A stretch of 64,000 nucleotides of DNA from NCBI GenBank assembly GCA_033032175.1, contig CM065323.1, positions 7,874,001 to 7,938,000 on the forward strand. Reading direction: 5' to 3'. The position numbers and the translations under genes were made by a program. This DNA is from Saturnia japonica. Taxonomy: Eukaryota; Arthropoda; Insecta; Lepidoptera; Saturniidae. How positions within the stretch are numbered: the first letter of the stretch is position 1; the number at the start of each line of letters is the position of its first letter. Below are positions 22,815 through 34,644 of this stretch, one piece after another. Below the pieces are notes generated by a model. It saw only the letters and a program-made list of their open reading frames with translations, was not told where the DNA came from and made no database searches.

Positions 22815-23085
22815 CTCTCACACAATAAGCCTGAGCTTTCGGTGAAAGAAAACATCGTGATGAAACCATATCATGGTGGTAGGGCTTTTTCTAATTTCCG
22901 CCTGGCTACGTACTACCCTCAAGTTGAAAATCTATCGCCAACAACCAATAGGTGTTTCCGGCAGCTGCACTTTGAGAGCCAGCTTCCACTAGGCTTAGTG
23001 TGCTACCATCTTGGCCCACATCGTCATTTAAAATCAGGTGAGATTTTGGCCATTATGCTAAACCTATAATGATAAAAAGATGTAT
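22815..23085 (+). repeat. SINE-S copy, head truncated
   Basis: It has 'gagctttcggtgaaagaaaa', 'catcgtgatgaaaccatatc', 'aagttgaaaatctatcgcca', 'ttccggcagctgcactttga', 'ttggcccacatcgtcattta' and 'gctaaacctataatgataaa' in the order found in the other copies. The tRNA-like head is missing or unrecognisable. Confidence 0.7.
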
Positions 23086-23089
23086 TTAT

Positions 23090-24295
23090 TTAAGCTCCGC
23101 TAGCCTTTTTCCAACAGAGTTGTGCTAAGAGAGGATGAGAAAATGAAGTAAATTGTTAATTGTTTTCTCGTGCACCGCCTAGCTACCACGCACATCTCTA
23201 GTGGATACGCAATCATATACTATACATTGTTTATATAACAGATATTATGCTTAGTCATAAAGTGTATTTAATTGTTGACACTACTTAACTGCTTTCTTTA
23301 TCACATAGAGATTTCATAGGCATTGATGTTTCGAATAATGACTCGAGAAGCAATAATGGCTCACTGGTATCATATTCATATTCTTCTAAATTTGGCATCA
23401 AGCTATGAGTGGGTTAACAACATAGTTCTCAGGAATAGCAATTAATGACTGACCTCTGAAGGTCTTGTTTACGTTTGGGTATGAATGACCATGAGTTGTA
23501 ATAACCACTTATCGTTCCAAACTCACACCTTCTGCCATTGGTTTACTTTTCATGCTCACACCCTAAAACTCAACCAAAGTGCAACAACACAAAAGTTAAT
23601 CATGATTTTCCGGTCCAGTACGCTAAGGTTGTGAATTGGGTTACTCTACACGGGTTTCCTACAGGACTGTTATGTCATGAGTCATGAGCTTCTTCAAAAT
23701 GGGACTAATATCATTTTCAGCAGCAGCATAAGACTAATACCTCTAGTGTTGTAGATGTATAATCCGGTGAATCTTCGGTCAATTTCTTCATTCCTACTTT
23801 AGCATAAAAAATCATCAGATGGACTTATTTTAGAAACTTCCAATAATGTACATAAATATATAAAAAAACAGTAAGTCTTAAATGTAGTGTTATCATTTCC
23901 GACTATAATAAGTCTGTATAGTTGACACTGTTGACAGTAGCCATATTAGGTAATATTTATCGATCGAAACAAAGTGAAACTCCTTCACCGGCAATTACTA
24001 GTGATATGCGACCGGCCAGTCCATTACCGGCGAGGTCAAGGCCCGGTGTAGCCGATGAGCGCATTAGGCTTTATTTATCCATATTTGGATGTTTATAAGC
24101 CTTTTTTGTATTTAAAATATTTTAAGACTTTCTTGACTTATAAACATAATTTAAGCATTTTATTTAAAACAAGCATATTTCATAACAGTATATAAAAAAT
24201 TATATACAATATTAATATTACTTTTTTTTAAACTATTAAATTACTTTGTCCAATGAGATGTACACTCATACACACACATATTTTTGAGGGTGGGA
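23090..24295. other. Intergenic DNA, nothing recognised
   Basis: No coding-like ORF or shared repeat was noticed. A GC-richer patch at 24005-24065 has no assignable structure. Confidence 0.35.
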
Positions 24296-24299
24296 GCTA

Positions 24300-24420
24300 A
24301 TCAGGGGGATTTAGAATATGCCCTACCACTACGCTATGGCTTTATCTCCATGTTTTCCTTCACCGAAAGCTGAGGCTCATTGCAGGGATCCAAACTCACG
24401 TTGATCTACGCAGTATCCGT
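24300..24420 (-). repeat. SINE-S 5' half, minus
   Basis: 'ccctaccactacgctatggc', 'tccatgttttccttcaccga', 'aagctgaggctcattgcagg' and 'gatccaaactcacgttgatc' are the reverse complement of the SINE-S body and of its B-box region (gtgagtttggatcc). Confidence 0.6.
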
Positions 24421-24699
24421 ACACGCTACTACTGCGCCTGAGAAGAACTTCACTTTGTGCTTGAATTTAACACCGAAGACACGCCCACCAGTCCGATGTA
24501 TGCTAAAGGCGACAACAATGCAAATGCTATGTACATCTCTAAAATATTTGTGTTTTTCTGTTTTTCAACAGCTTCGTTTATTATCGGTTGTTTCCTTATT
24601 ATTACACACTCTTTAAACATTTAATTTTAAATGTATATTATGTTTTGTACGATTACAGAAAAACCCAATGGATTTACCTAATTACACGTTCTGATAAGC

Positions 24700-24882
24700 T
24701 CATATCTCCTCGCTCTCAAGTTGAAAATAATTCGCCAAGCTCCAATATGTATATTCCGGCATCTGCCCTTGTGAGCCAGTCATCCACTATTATAGACTTA
24801 GCGCGTTACCATCTTGGGCTACATAGTCACTTAAGATCAGGTGAGATTGTTTACCATAACGCTAAACCTAAATAAAAGGCCT
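24700..24882 (+). repeat. SINE-S 3' half
   Basis: 'aagttgaaaataattcgcca', 'gcgcgttaccatcttgggct', 'gtcacttaagatcaggtgag' and 'aacgctaaacctaaataaaa' match the SINE-S 3' half. Confidence 0.65.
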
Positions 24883-24907
24883 AAATAATAGGACTTCAGA
24901 ATATGTC

Positions 24908-24984
24908 TTTTTTTTAGATCTGACTACACTGTTAGCCTTAGGGGCCCTAAGCCGCTGCGGCTTTTACAACTTCACCGGACTTGG
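24908..24984 (-). mobile_element. Extremely 5'-truncated Jockey copy (tail only)
   Basis: On the minus strand this reads as the last 70 or so bases of the Jockey element at 38646-43731: 'ccaagtccggtgaag', 'tgtaaaagccgcagcggct', 'agggcccctaaggctaacag' and 'tgtagtcag', ending in eight A residues. A few mismatches separate it from the full copies. It has no coding content. Confidence 0.9.
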
Positions 24985-24999
24985 ATACTGATATCTCTG

Positions 25000-25795
25000 T
25001 CTCTCCCTTCCTGATTATATGTTACACATGGTGGTGGGGTCACACTTCCGTATTTTTCTGCTCCACTTCACACTGTCCTTGGTAGCATCATCGGAAACTT
25101 TAAACTCCTCTTATATCCCATATCACAACAGTCACCTAGTTCCAGTTTGTATTTCTAGAATAAATCCATTAGATACATATATTTGTTGATTTAAATTAAT
25201 TATATTGTTTTGATGATTAGCAGCTCTATATAATTAATGTGTCTGTTCTTGATAAATTTTCGAGGAAAGGGGTTATACTTAAAACATCGAACGACGATGG
25301 CTTAGTTGTACGTTATACAGATACTGCGTCGATTGATGTACATAATAATAATTTACTAATAATACAAATAATAATTTATATCAGTTACTGTAATACTTAC
25401 AACAACTAATGTTAAACGTCAGGCTTATCGAATTCATACTTATTTCATGTAGCAACTACGTAGTTTAATTTTTGTACTAAGCCAAATCATGTCCGAGCAG
25501 AATCCAGAATGACCAGTAAATCTTGTTATCTAGGCCTTAAATGTATGTTAACTTAATTATGTATGTATGTTATAATTTAAGAGCTGTAGATTTCCTGAAA
25601 AAAATGAGAATACGAATTAATATAATGTAAATTTCAAATTTATGATAAACGTGTTTTGAATATTTGTACATTTTGTTATCTAAATGATATTATACCTCAT
25701 CTATTGTTATAATCAAACGCATCACCTAATAGTGTTAAATAAACATAAATCTATAATTAAAATAAAAAGTTTATTATAAACGTATTTTGAATTTG
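25000..25795. other. Intergenic DNA, nothing recognised
   Basis: No coding-like ORF or shared repeat was seen. Confidence 0.35.
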
Positions 25796-25919
25796 CTGGG
25801 TACCTACCATACGTTTGATGTAATACTCGCCGTGTGGCATGTTTTGAGGCGTTCCGGGATCGCCCAGTATTATAATACTCAACAAAAATATAAATGTGAA
25901 ATAATTTATTAGAAACGAC

Positions 25920-26060
25920 GTTCTGTTATCCAATGGGTGCCAATTTCCATAGCATTTCCTTTAATTATATCTGTAGGAATGTACGTTATTTAATTCATTT
26001 ACAAAATAATAATTTGTTACTTCCTTTGATATAGGATTTCTAACATGGCAAGTATTATTA
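25920..26060 (+). repeat. Fragment shared with the 13930 hAT-like element
   Basis: 'gggtgccaatttccatagca', 'tcctttaattatatctgtag' and 'ctttgatataggatttctaa' parallel 15080-15185 inside the hAT-like element. Confidence 0.5.
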
Positions 26061-26069
26061 AATAAGCCG

Positions 26070-27640
26070 GTGTTGTCAATTTCGAACTTGGCTGACACAG
26101 TGCCGTGTGTTCCTCCTACATTCAATAATCAAGCTCGGTTGGGTTGGCTCGGGATCTATACTAGATTGGGTCGCGAAAACTATGCAAATGGTGATAAACA
26201 TAGTCACAATGGCTTTCTTTTAATTTATCGCATTTCAAGGTCAGCAAGTTTATTTCAAGCTTGCAGGCTGGCATGAGAGCGACAACCTACGATGGATTGG
26301 TAATGTTTCTGTGATCGCCGTTGTGTTTGGATGCTTAGCATCAAGCGCAGTACAGCTACTTTGCCGTCCTAATAAAAAAATATGTGTGCAGTTCATACAC
26401 GACAAAAGAAATATAAAAATACCTTCTATAAAATCTCTTTGAAAATCCTAAATCAGCGAGACTCGGTCTATCTACCACTCCACAACAAGAACAGTGCGTA
26501 CAAGTCTGGTCGTCACACCCCTAGGCCAGATCGACTACGATTATAGTTGCAAAAATCAGGACTTGCATTAACCGTGTATAATGTATTCTATCTCATTCTT
26601 TCGCAGGTGAAATCCTATAGATCTGTGTGGGTGTCTTTTTAGTGTCGCTTTTCCACTTCATCAAGTTTCAAATCACAATGCAACGGTGATATAAAGACGT
26701 TTTCACTGCAACAAATATAATACATAATAATATATTTGAAGCAAAAATAACTTATGTAATTCAAACAACAGCCGTAGTATTTATATGATTGCCGTTTCAG
26801 TTGGTTTATTTAGACTGTACATTTGTTTAGACTGTTGACACGTTGACACGTTGACGTATTGTCAGTTACATGAGACTTTGTTTATACAAGTTATTAATGC
26901 TAAAATACCACGCTTGCACCTCCTGATGTGTACTTAATTAATAATAACACGTGCACATGCAACCGACCTAAATAAACTCGCTCGTTTTGAGATGAATAAG
27001 TATAACGAAAACTTGAAGTGCTTTACTTCCTTGTTTACTTATTATACAAACTGCGAAAGATTGAAACACGTTTCTTGCCTTTCTTGTTACTGTATCCATG
27101 GCCGTTTTGGTACCCGTGTCCTTTGGCACGCATAGTTCAGGTCCCTTTTTCGTAAATAGTAACGCCTTTTTTCGATGTAAACAACGACTCGCGACAGCAT
27201 TTCAGGTCCTCGACTAGCCGAAGGTCTATTACATTTTAGTCAATTAGGCGTTCCACCTTCGATATGACCAGTATAAACATAAATATCAGCTTGGCTATAA
27301 CCTCACCAATCAAGAGAACCATATATCCAAAAATATAATAAGATATACTAATTAATAAATATAATCAACATAACAAAAAGTTTACCTTGGCCTTGTGCTT
27401 CCCAGGTGTTTATATGGAATAGACAGATCTAATTATGGTATATCTGGTATATGCTGGTTGCATGTAATGAACGTAAAAAAGGGTATAATATACAGTCCAT
27501 GTGCCAGCTAATATCGAGGAGTAAATTGTGACATCTTAAATGCTAACAGAATTTTTCAAAATGGAAAACAGCCATTCGATCACTGCTGCTTTGGCTCCGT
27601 AGTTTTTAATATATTAGCAGGGCAAAAGACAATAATGCCT
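26070..27640. other. Intergenic DNA, nothing firm
   Basis: 'gacacgttgacacgttgacg' at about 26837 is a short run of 10-bp repeats. No gene or known repeat class was recognised. Confidence 0.3.
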
Positions 27641-27649
27641 AATAGTAAA

Positions 27650-27920
27650 AGCATAGTACAATCCAAAAACAATGACATCCATCAAGACCTTGCCTCTCGC
27701 TGCTGTAAAGCCGGCCTGCAAAGTGCAAGCCACTCGGCAGCTGGAACTACACTGGTTGATCCCAAAACGCGACAAATCAAAAGAAAGTCATATTTCTGCC
27801 ACCACGATTGATTACTGTATGTACACCAGCTAATCCCGGAACACGACACTCATAAATAAACGTGCCAATACGGCAAGTGTTAGAGCTGATGTATGGTGGT
27901 CGCGATCCAGTACTAGGACA
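27650..27920 (-). repeat. Repeat family G copy
   Basis: 'agtacaatccaaaaacaatg', 'gctgtaaagccggcctgcaa', 'gatcccaaaacgcgacaaat' and, after a second similar block, 'gatgtatggtggtcgcgatc' match the family G order. Confidence 0.55.
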
Positions 27921-27929
27921 GAATTGTCG

Positions 27930-28650
27930 TGTTCTACCACCACACGGAAGATATATGAAGAGGCGAACCTTACAATGTTTCTAAACTCATGAAAAAAAAG
28001 AGCAATTGAATTTTTCAGATCACATTAATTTGTTTTATCATTAGTGTTCACTTACTGCAAGTGTCCATGTAAGGAATAATATTGCTCATTGTGAAGAACT
28101 ATAAATGAAGATTAAGTACAAATTGAACATACAGATATGATTCAATTGATTGTTCTAAATATAGGACATCATACGTAAGACTCTGGAGTATAAATAGGGT
28201 TGCTACTTTGTTAATATCAATCAAAATAATAAAGCTTATATTGATTTAGCTTGTATTTGTTAGTTTATTTATACTTTAAACAGTCAAAAATATTGGTTAT
28301 TTAAGAATATCATATTTATATAAAAAAGGTATCTCAATTAAAAACAGTCCTAACAAAATTTATATCACAAAATTACAACCGGTTTTCCAAAATCGGGTTT
28401 TTATATAGACGGTACCTGAAACATTATCTACCTTGTTATCGCGTCATGTAACATGTCTGAGTCAGAATGAGTAGTTATGTAGAAAAATATACAAAAAATA
28501 TTTCTAATCAAACTTTGCTTCAAGTTTTTGCTTTCTTTGACTGCTCAAAACCTAATATTCGAATTATTGTGTTATATTGCAATATGAATATACATTTTAT
28601 CTGTACTAATCTACATCTCTACTATATTATAATATAATAAAACGGAAAAG
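27930..28650. other. AT-rich intergenic DNA, nothing recognised
   Basis: No coding-like ORF or shared repeat was seen. Confidence 0.35.
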
Positions 28651-28705
28651 TTTTTTTTGTATGTTTAAACACTCTAATCTCTGGAACTACCAGTCGGATT
28701 CGGAA
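28648..28705 (+). repeat. Repeat family E fragment
   Basis: 'acactctaatctctggaact' and 'accagtcggattcgg' match family E at 55695-55725 and 57195-57225. It abuts a mariner fragment. Confidence 0.5.
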
Positions 28706-28957
28706 AATTCTATTTGTTTATGATAGCCAGATTTACGAGGAATAGTATAGGAATATCTACAATTAGGGCAGGATTTGGCTGGGTCTCCAGGGTTCAGCCA
28801 TTGCGACGAGCACTTCCGATAATCGTACAGTATCCACTTTTCATCACAAGTAGTAATTCGATTTAAAATCCCTTCATTATTGTGTCGGTTAAGCAAAGTA
28901 ACACAGCAGTCAACGCGTGTTTGCAAGTTCGATTCACTCAATTCATGAGAACACATC
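28706..28957 (-). pseudogene. Mariner transposase fragment (copy 2)
   Basis: The minus frame encodes MCSHELSESNLQTRVD, CCVTLLNRHNNEGILNR and TTCDEKWILYDYRKCSSQW, then LNPGDPAKSCPN. The DEKW block carries the first catalytic Asp of mariner (DDD) transposases, and the surrounding text is typical of mariner proteins. Only about 80 residues remain: the DNA-binding N-terminus and the second and third Asp are missing, and no terminal repeats were found. A repeat fragment (family E) adjoins its 3' side. Not functional. Confidence 0.8.
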
Positions 28958-28959
28958 GT

Positions 28960-29770
28960 TCAAGTTTTTTTACTTTCCCGATTTGCTTCAAGTGGATTAA
29001 TACAGTTTTATCACTTACCCCGAAGCCTGAAGTTAAGTGAATCTCTGAAGTATTTTGTGATGGATCCGCTTCTGAAGGTAGAAATTTCCAGAACGAAAAC
29101 GTTGAAACCAAAAACGTACCGTGCTTTCTTTTGCGACACCAACGCCGTACACATAATTAAACCTTCGAGCTGTTTCTGCAGCACTGGTGCCACGGTAGAA
29201 CTCTTACTCGTAAATATACCGATATTACATGTTTTCCATTGTGCGGTAATAAGTGACGCCAAAGAAAAAAATAATGAGGAAAAAAAATGAATGACTGCTT
29301 TCAAAACTCAAATGTACCAGCTAAATTAATTTATAAATTTGTATTTGGATTTCTTAACCAAAGAGGAGATATTTCAGATCAAAGTGGTCAGTACGACAAA
29401 ACGCTAATTTCATATGTAAGGACCTAATATAAAAATATTGTTCCATGGTATATCAATAAAAAAAAGTCCGTGATAGCATATACCTATCTCTTAAACATAA
29501 GCCACAATAAGGTATTTTTGGGTGCGTTAGCGTTACGGCGGGTGTTTATCGGATAAAATGTACACTAAGTGTTACTTAAAATGAGTAATTAGCTCGTATT
29601 AGACCTATCAATAGGATTAGATACATATTGTACAACTTCCTCATATCATATTGATTAATAATTATATAAATATAATGATATTTTATACTTATTTATTTTT
29701 ATTTACTTATACTTCACTCATCATAATTCTAGTAGGTATATCTTCTACATAAATAAAATGATAAAGGTTT
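28960..29770. other. Intergenic DNA, nothing recognised
   Basis: Overlapping ORFs on both strands at 29011-29304 (97 and 77 codons) have no recognisable domain. No repeat class was identified. Confidence 0.3.
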
Positions 29771-29934
29771 ACCGTTGTGCGCGCATAACGTAGAAAGTAC
29801 TGGATAGATTTTGATCATTTTTTTACTACTGAGATACAAAGTCCTTATCTAAAAAAAATTGTCATGATATCTTCAAAAACAATCATTCTGCAGTAAACGC
29901 GTTCCGAGCAGCGGGTACAGCTAGTAGGTATACA

Positions 29935-30140
29935 AAAATGGATTCAGGAATATAATATAAATTTGATAAACTACAACATCGTTTAACTGATCACCATGAA
30001 ACTTGGTATCAAGTGTTTTTTCATGTAGAAAGTTTTTATGCTATCCCTGAACGCGATAGATGGCGACGCGGTTCAGTTATTTTCCTATAAAGAACAACAT
30101 AACAACGGCTGCGAGGTCAGTTAGTATTAGGTAGTTACTA
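29935..30140 (+). repeat. Repeat family H copy
   Basis: 'tttgataaactacaacatcg', 'tatgctatccctgaacgcga', 'tagatggcgacgcggttcag' and 'gctgcgaggtcagttagtat' match 32970-33145 block by block. Confidence 0.5.
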
Positions 30141-30144
30141 TTTT

Positions 30145-31895
30145 ACGTTTGGATTTATCGTATGTAGTTATACTTTTTTTTACTTTATCGTTAGTTTAAC
30201 GAAGACTGACTGTTTTAAATCACAACAACAACAATTTCTTAATCCTTTTCCTAAAATTCCAAAAGATCGAACTGTGTTTATAGTGGCAGATCCTATTCAT
30301 TTTTTGGCTGCCGATGTATCATCACGCGTCCCAACATTTTTGCAATGCAACATAGCTTACGCTCCGATGTTCTCAAGGACATGCTTTCGGAAACTCACTG
30401 GCACAAATGACATTTTGACATCGTTTTCGAAGAGAGTAAACAACAGTACCTAATCTCTGAGGCTCATTGTATATTATCCAAAAAGAAGATGTTAAAAAGC
30501 GCTAGGTATAGAGGAATTCTCTAAACCAGACGGAAAAGACTAGCTCACGTATACAGACTTGGCAGAAAATTAGGCACTATTAGGAATAATCGTAAAATAT
30601 ACACCTATGTATATCTTTTAATATCATAGTAAAACAGCTAAAGTAGCGAGTGCATCGCTCGTGGACCTTGGCACGGAGCCAACTGACATTTTCATATTTA
30701 ATATTAGACGTTACCTAGCTCAACCTAACTAGCATTGTAAAGGCTAAACACAGATTGTTCGTTTGTTACTCACAAAGTATAATTATGTATATTATACCTT
30801 TAGGTTCTAACTGGGTACTTGAGTGATTTTGTAACACCTTATAAGTGTACTGGCAACCGCTCGAATCTTCATTCATGTTACAATATAAAATTACATAAAT
30901 AAGAAATTTACTAACAATAAAAAATAGACTATGCCAAGGTGAATGTAGCTTTCTACTAATGAAAGGATTTTTAAAATCAGATCAGTATTTTCGAAGATTA
31001 GGTACTTCCTCTGAAGATCCAAACTCTACCTCTTTGTAATAATACTTACGAAAGGATGTGATTCTAGTTTAACTTATAATTCCAAAACAATTATCTTTAT
31101 TACTTACAGATGTACTAAACTTTATTGTTTTATTATAAAATCAAATTTACTCTTAGGACGGCTTGAACCAAATCCTTAAATCAGGTCTAAGGTTGACAGA
31201 TTCATACATTTTGAACTGAACTGAGTATATTATGATACATTTGTACTGAATTTAATCTTTTAAGTCACCCTTATTGTTTAACTGCAGGCTACTGCAATTT
31301 TTTTTTTTCATTCTTCGTGCCATACATCTTTCTTTGCATTAAATTACACAATAGCAAAGCTAGCATACTTTTAGAGATTCAGGGCACATAGAATAATATT
31401 TAAACGAAGGTAAAACAGCGAGCAGGTCCTAGTTAGCAAATAAATCTAAAACGAGAACTGAATCATAAGAACATGTCGATGTGTTTTAGTTTAGAAAATA
31501 TAAATTTAAATTTACTGAAGTAAATTATTCTCAGTGGTAAATAATCCTTGATTTTGGTTTAAATATTACTCTATACAATCTATAAACGATTTTAACCACA
31601 TACTTATTAATATCCATAAAATTACATGTTCCATAATTTCAATGTTGTTAGTTGGGTTTGTTGTATAGGCAACATTAACAAAATCAAGTAAGACTTCAGA
31701 AAGCTCTCCCAGAAATTGTGAATACTAATGTAACCACTAAGTTATAAAATTAAATTTTAAAATGAGAACTACGTAAGATCTGATCTCGTCTGAATGGCTT
31801 ATTATTTAAAAGGAACATGTTACTTTCTAAACCTATATTCCTATACCTTTTTGTAATTTGATGTTGAGCAAGGTGAAAAACGTTTTAAATTAAAA
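30145..31895. other. Intergenic DNA, nothing recognised
   Basis: No coding-like ORF, RNA gene or shared repeat was seen. Confidence 0.35.
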
Positions 31896-31905
31896 TAATT
31901 TAGAA

Positions 31906-32430
31906 CAGTGGTTCCCAAAGTGTGATGGAGCGCGACCCATCTAACAAAAACTTCCAAATACGGGACTCACTTCTTGGCTCTTTATGAAGAAAAAAGGGAT
32001 ATATCATATAACTATTAGAATGAAGGACTGTTTAAATATGAAAAAAAAAACATTCAGAATCGAATTAATCTTAATACTTTAACTAAATTCAAGGAGTGCT
32101 ATTTCAATTACAAGGAGGTATGTATTCGTTTTATATTATTTGTCATTACAGCTTTTGCATCTACTTAAATTTGAATCTCATTTGATCGCAATTAGTATGA
32201 ATTTATTACGGTATTTAATTCATCATAGCTGAAAATAACAGACAAGTATAGGTCTCAGCAACTGAGAGCCAGAATTTGGTTATCTGCTTAGAATTGAAAG
32301 TAGTTTGTTCGTTTCAATTCTTCAGTTGCTTTTTTGTCATTTTTGTCGGTCGATTGTTGTGTCGTCCTATTTTTCAGGGCTCATCCAATGTTCGCTGCGA
32401 TGTTCGCGAACCACAGTTTGGGAAAAGCTG
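31906..32430. mobile_element. Non-autonomous hAT element with perfect 8-bp duplication
   Basis: The left end reads CAGTGGTTCCCAAAGTGTG and the right end, on the minus strand, CAGCTTTTCCCAAACTGTGG, giving imperfect terminal inverted repeats of the hAT type. The 8 bases outside each end are identical: 'atttagaa' at 31898-31905 and 32431-32438. That is the duplication length hAT transposases make. The 525-bp interior has no transposase ORF. An intact duplication with diverged ends suggests an old but undisturbed insertion. Confidence 0.85.
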
Positions 32431-32644
32431 ATTTAGAATACTAATGATAGATATATCTATTAAATAAAAGTTGATCTCTGTTTATAATATAAGGGTTTTA
32501 AAATAGATTTAAAAAACTATTATTATGCGATGATGTAGTCGTTGAAACTTAGAAAGAGAACTCGCTCTCAAATGCAGTTGCAGACAAGGATAAGTGCTAG
32601 GCGGCAGATTTTCAACTCAAGGATGGTAATTAGATGAATCTCTA

Positions 32645-32925
32645 TCGTCAAGCTTAATCCATCCATCCATCCATTCGGCCGAAAGACGTCTACTGCTGAA
32701 TACATCCAGCGGATTCCCATAACCTTTACCAGGGCATCGGCACGAGCTGAGGCTTGTTGCGGGTCTGCCTACGCTACGTCTTCTGGTACGTGGTCGCTAC
32801 TCGAAAACTTTTTGGCCTCATCGGTCACCCATTCTATAAATAATGTGACCCGCCTACTACCACTTAAGCTTATCAGTGAATGCTAATTCAGTGACTTTGA
32901 TCTTCTGCGGATCTCCTCATTTCTT
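32645..32925 (-). pseudogene. RTE-type retrotransposon tail, decayed
   Basis: The plus strand reads 'cgaaagacgtctactgctga', then 'gcctacgctacgtcttctgg', 'acgtggtcgctactcgaaaa', 'ccgcctactaccacttaagc' and 'gcggatctcctcatttct'. This follows the reverse complement of the RTE C-terminal tail at 13060-13400 with many changes. No frame is open for long. Confidence 0.7.
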
Positions 32926-32964
32926 AAGCTTAATAAAAAAAACTATAAAAATGTATATAAATGG

Positions 32965-33145
32965 ATGTTGATATATATGAGATTAATAAACTCCAAACAC
33001 CGTTAAATTCATTACGATGAAGTTTTAGTAAGTCTAGGTATTATATTTTTTAATACAAGCTTTTAGGCTATCCCTGACCGCAATAGGTGGCGCTGTGATC
33101 AAAGGGCAGAACAGAGTCTGCGAGGTCAACTAGTATATTCTAAGC
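32965..33145 (+). repeat. Repeat family H copy
   Basis: 'ggctatccctgaccgcaata', 'ggtggcgctgtgatcaaagg' and 'gtctgcgaggtcaactagta' match the copy at 29935-30140. Confidence 0.5.
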
Positions 33146-33604
33146 AAGTAAAGGTATTAACATTATAAAGGGAGCTCAGCCACCCTGTACTACCGTGAAA
33201 TTGGTATGAGATACATTGTAATACGTGACTTGGCTTTGAAAGTAAACGGGAAAACATCCGCCGGTGTACTCGGAAATGACGAAGTATTTCTTTGTAATAT
33301 TAAACTATCCTTATTACTGTAAACAAGAAATTTGAAATTATATTAATGTTTTTTTTTTTTCACGAGAGTGTTGTAATAACAAAAACGAACAAGGTAGGAG
33401 CCGTTTGTTAGAGCCAAAACATTCAATTCCCTCAGGCGATATAATCCTGTTCTATAACCCTTCCCCTTTTCATATTTCAAGTCGCTCGAATCGATTTTGC
33501 ATACACACATTGGGTCGTTGCTTTGCAACACGGTACGAATTTTATATTGTAAATGCATGTGGATTAAATAATTATAAAGGACGAGTCAATTCTATTTTGC
33601 AAGC

Positions 33605-33860
33605 AATGATAGCTCAGTAGTAACGTGTACGAACATCGCGTCGATCGACGTGAGTTCGAATCCCTGCAATAAGCTTGAGATTTTGGCCAAGGAAAACATC
33701 ATGATAAAGCCATAGCATGGTGCTGGAACTTTTTCTAACACCACCTTGCTAGCTACCACTCTCATGATGAAAATCTATCGTGAAGCATCTTAGGTCACAT
33801 CGTCACTTAACAACAGGTGAGATTGTAGCCAAACGATAAACTTCTATGGAATTAAAAAAA
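33605..33860 (+). repeat. SINE-S, most complete copy, tRNA-derived
   Basis: The head has an A box (tagctcagtagta, 33610-33622) and a B box (gagttcgaatcc, 33652-33663) at about the spacing found in tRNA genes, so it is tRNA-derived and would carry an internal RNA polymerase III promoter. The body has 'aaggaaaacatcatgataaa' and 'gatgaaaatctatcgtgaag'; the tail has 'cacttaacaacaggtgagat', then 'aaacgataaac' and an A-rich end. It is not a tRNA gene: the acceptor stem does not pair properly and the sequence is repeated elsewhere in the window. Confidence 0.8.
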
Positions 33861-34339
33861 ACATAAATTTATTTCATTACTTCGCAACAAATAATAGGTT
33901 TCTATCTATAGTGTTTTTAATTTATTTCTTATCGTAATGTCAACAAACATCACCTACAAGCTAGAGAGAAGCGATTTAAAACTAAATCGTCAAGGAATTA
34001 TACACTACTGCTGTTTGTACGAATATAACATTGAATTTGAATATTTTCCTTGTTTATGAAGCGAAAATCAAATTTAATAAATCTCACCTCACAAAAACAG
34101 CAACTTATATTTTTTATCAAAACCACAACAATATGCAGCAGCCCTACCTTATCAAACTTCACCGCATCCTGTGCCGTGGCTATTTTCGGTGCTGCCGAGG
34201 TGACACTGACCCAAGTCCGAAGCGGATGAGGGTGTGTCACGAACATGACTTATATTGCTATTAACTCCAGAAGACTTGATTGAATTCTGTTCTAAATTCT
34301 ATTTTTATAGTACCACGGTAAATTACGGTACTGTACCTG

Positions 34340-34640
34340 ATGTTAAGCACAGTACAATCCTAACACAACGGCGACTACAATAGATCGGTAATCCATCAAC
34401 GGTTACCGCTGTCATGCCTGCATTAATATAACTGGATATGCATAGGCTGATCCCGAGACGTGAGACGCAAAAGCGAGTCACTGTGACGGACTTTTCACCA
34501 AATGCATGGTGGTCACGACCCAGTCGGGCAAAACAGCCTTACCACCTCGCTGTCGCCATTACCTCATACGTTAATCAGCAGGGTGCACCACATGCAGGTG
34601 AGGTTGATTTGAGCGTCACAGTTTTAAAGATGTAAGGGAT
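34340..34640 (-). repeat. Repeat family G, best copy
   Basis: 'taagcacagtacaatcctaa', 'cggtaatccatcaacggtta', 'ctgatcccgagacgtgagac', 'atgcatggtggtcacgaccc', 'agtcgggcaaaacagcctta' and 'cgctgtcgccattacctcat' occur in order. Its low-coordinate end resembles the reverse complement of the non-LTR tail at 14080-14160. The ORF at 34438-34635 is an accident. Confidence 0.65.
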
Positions 34641-34644
34641 GTCG

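Noticed and set aside
22666..23069. Overlapping ORFs on both strands
   Set aside because: Explained by the SINE-S copy; the same text appears in other SINE copies.
29011..29304. 97- and 77-codon ORFs on opposite strands
   Set aside because: Mutually overlapping, with no domain; one of them at most could be real and nothing favours either.
33610..33670. Possible tRNA gene
   Set aside because: A and B boxes are present, but the cloverleaf is incomplete and the sequence continues into a repeated SINE body.
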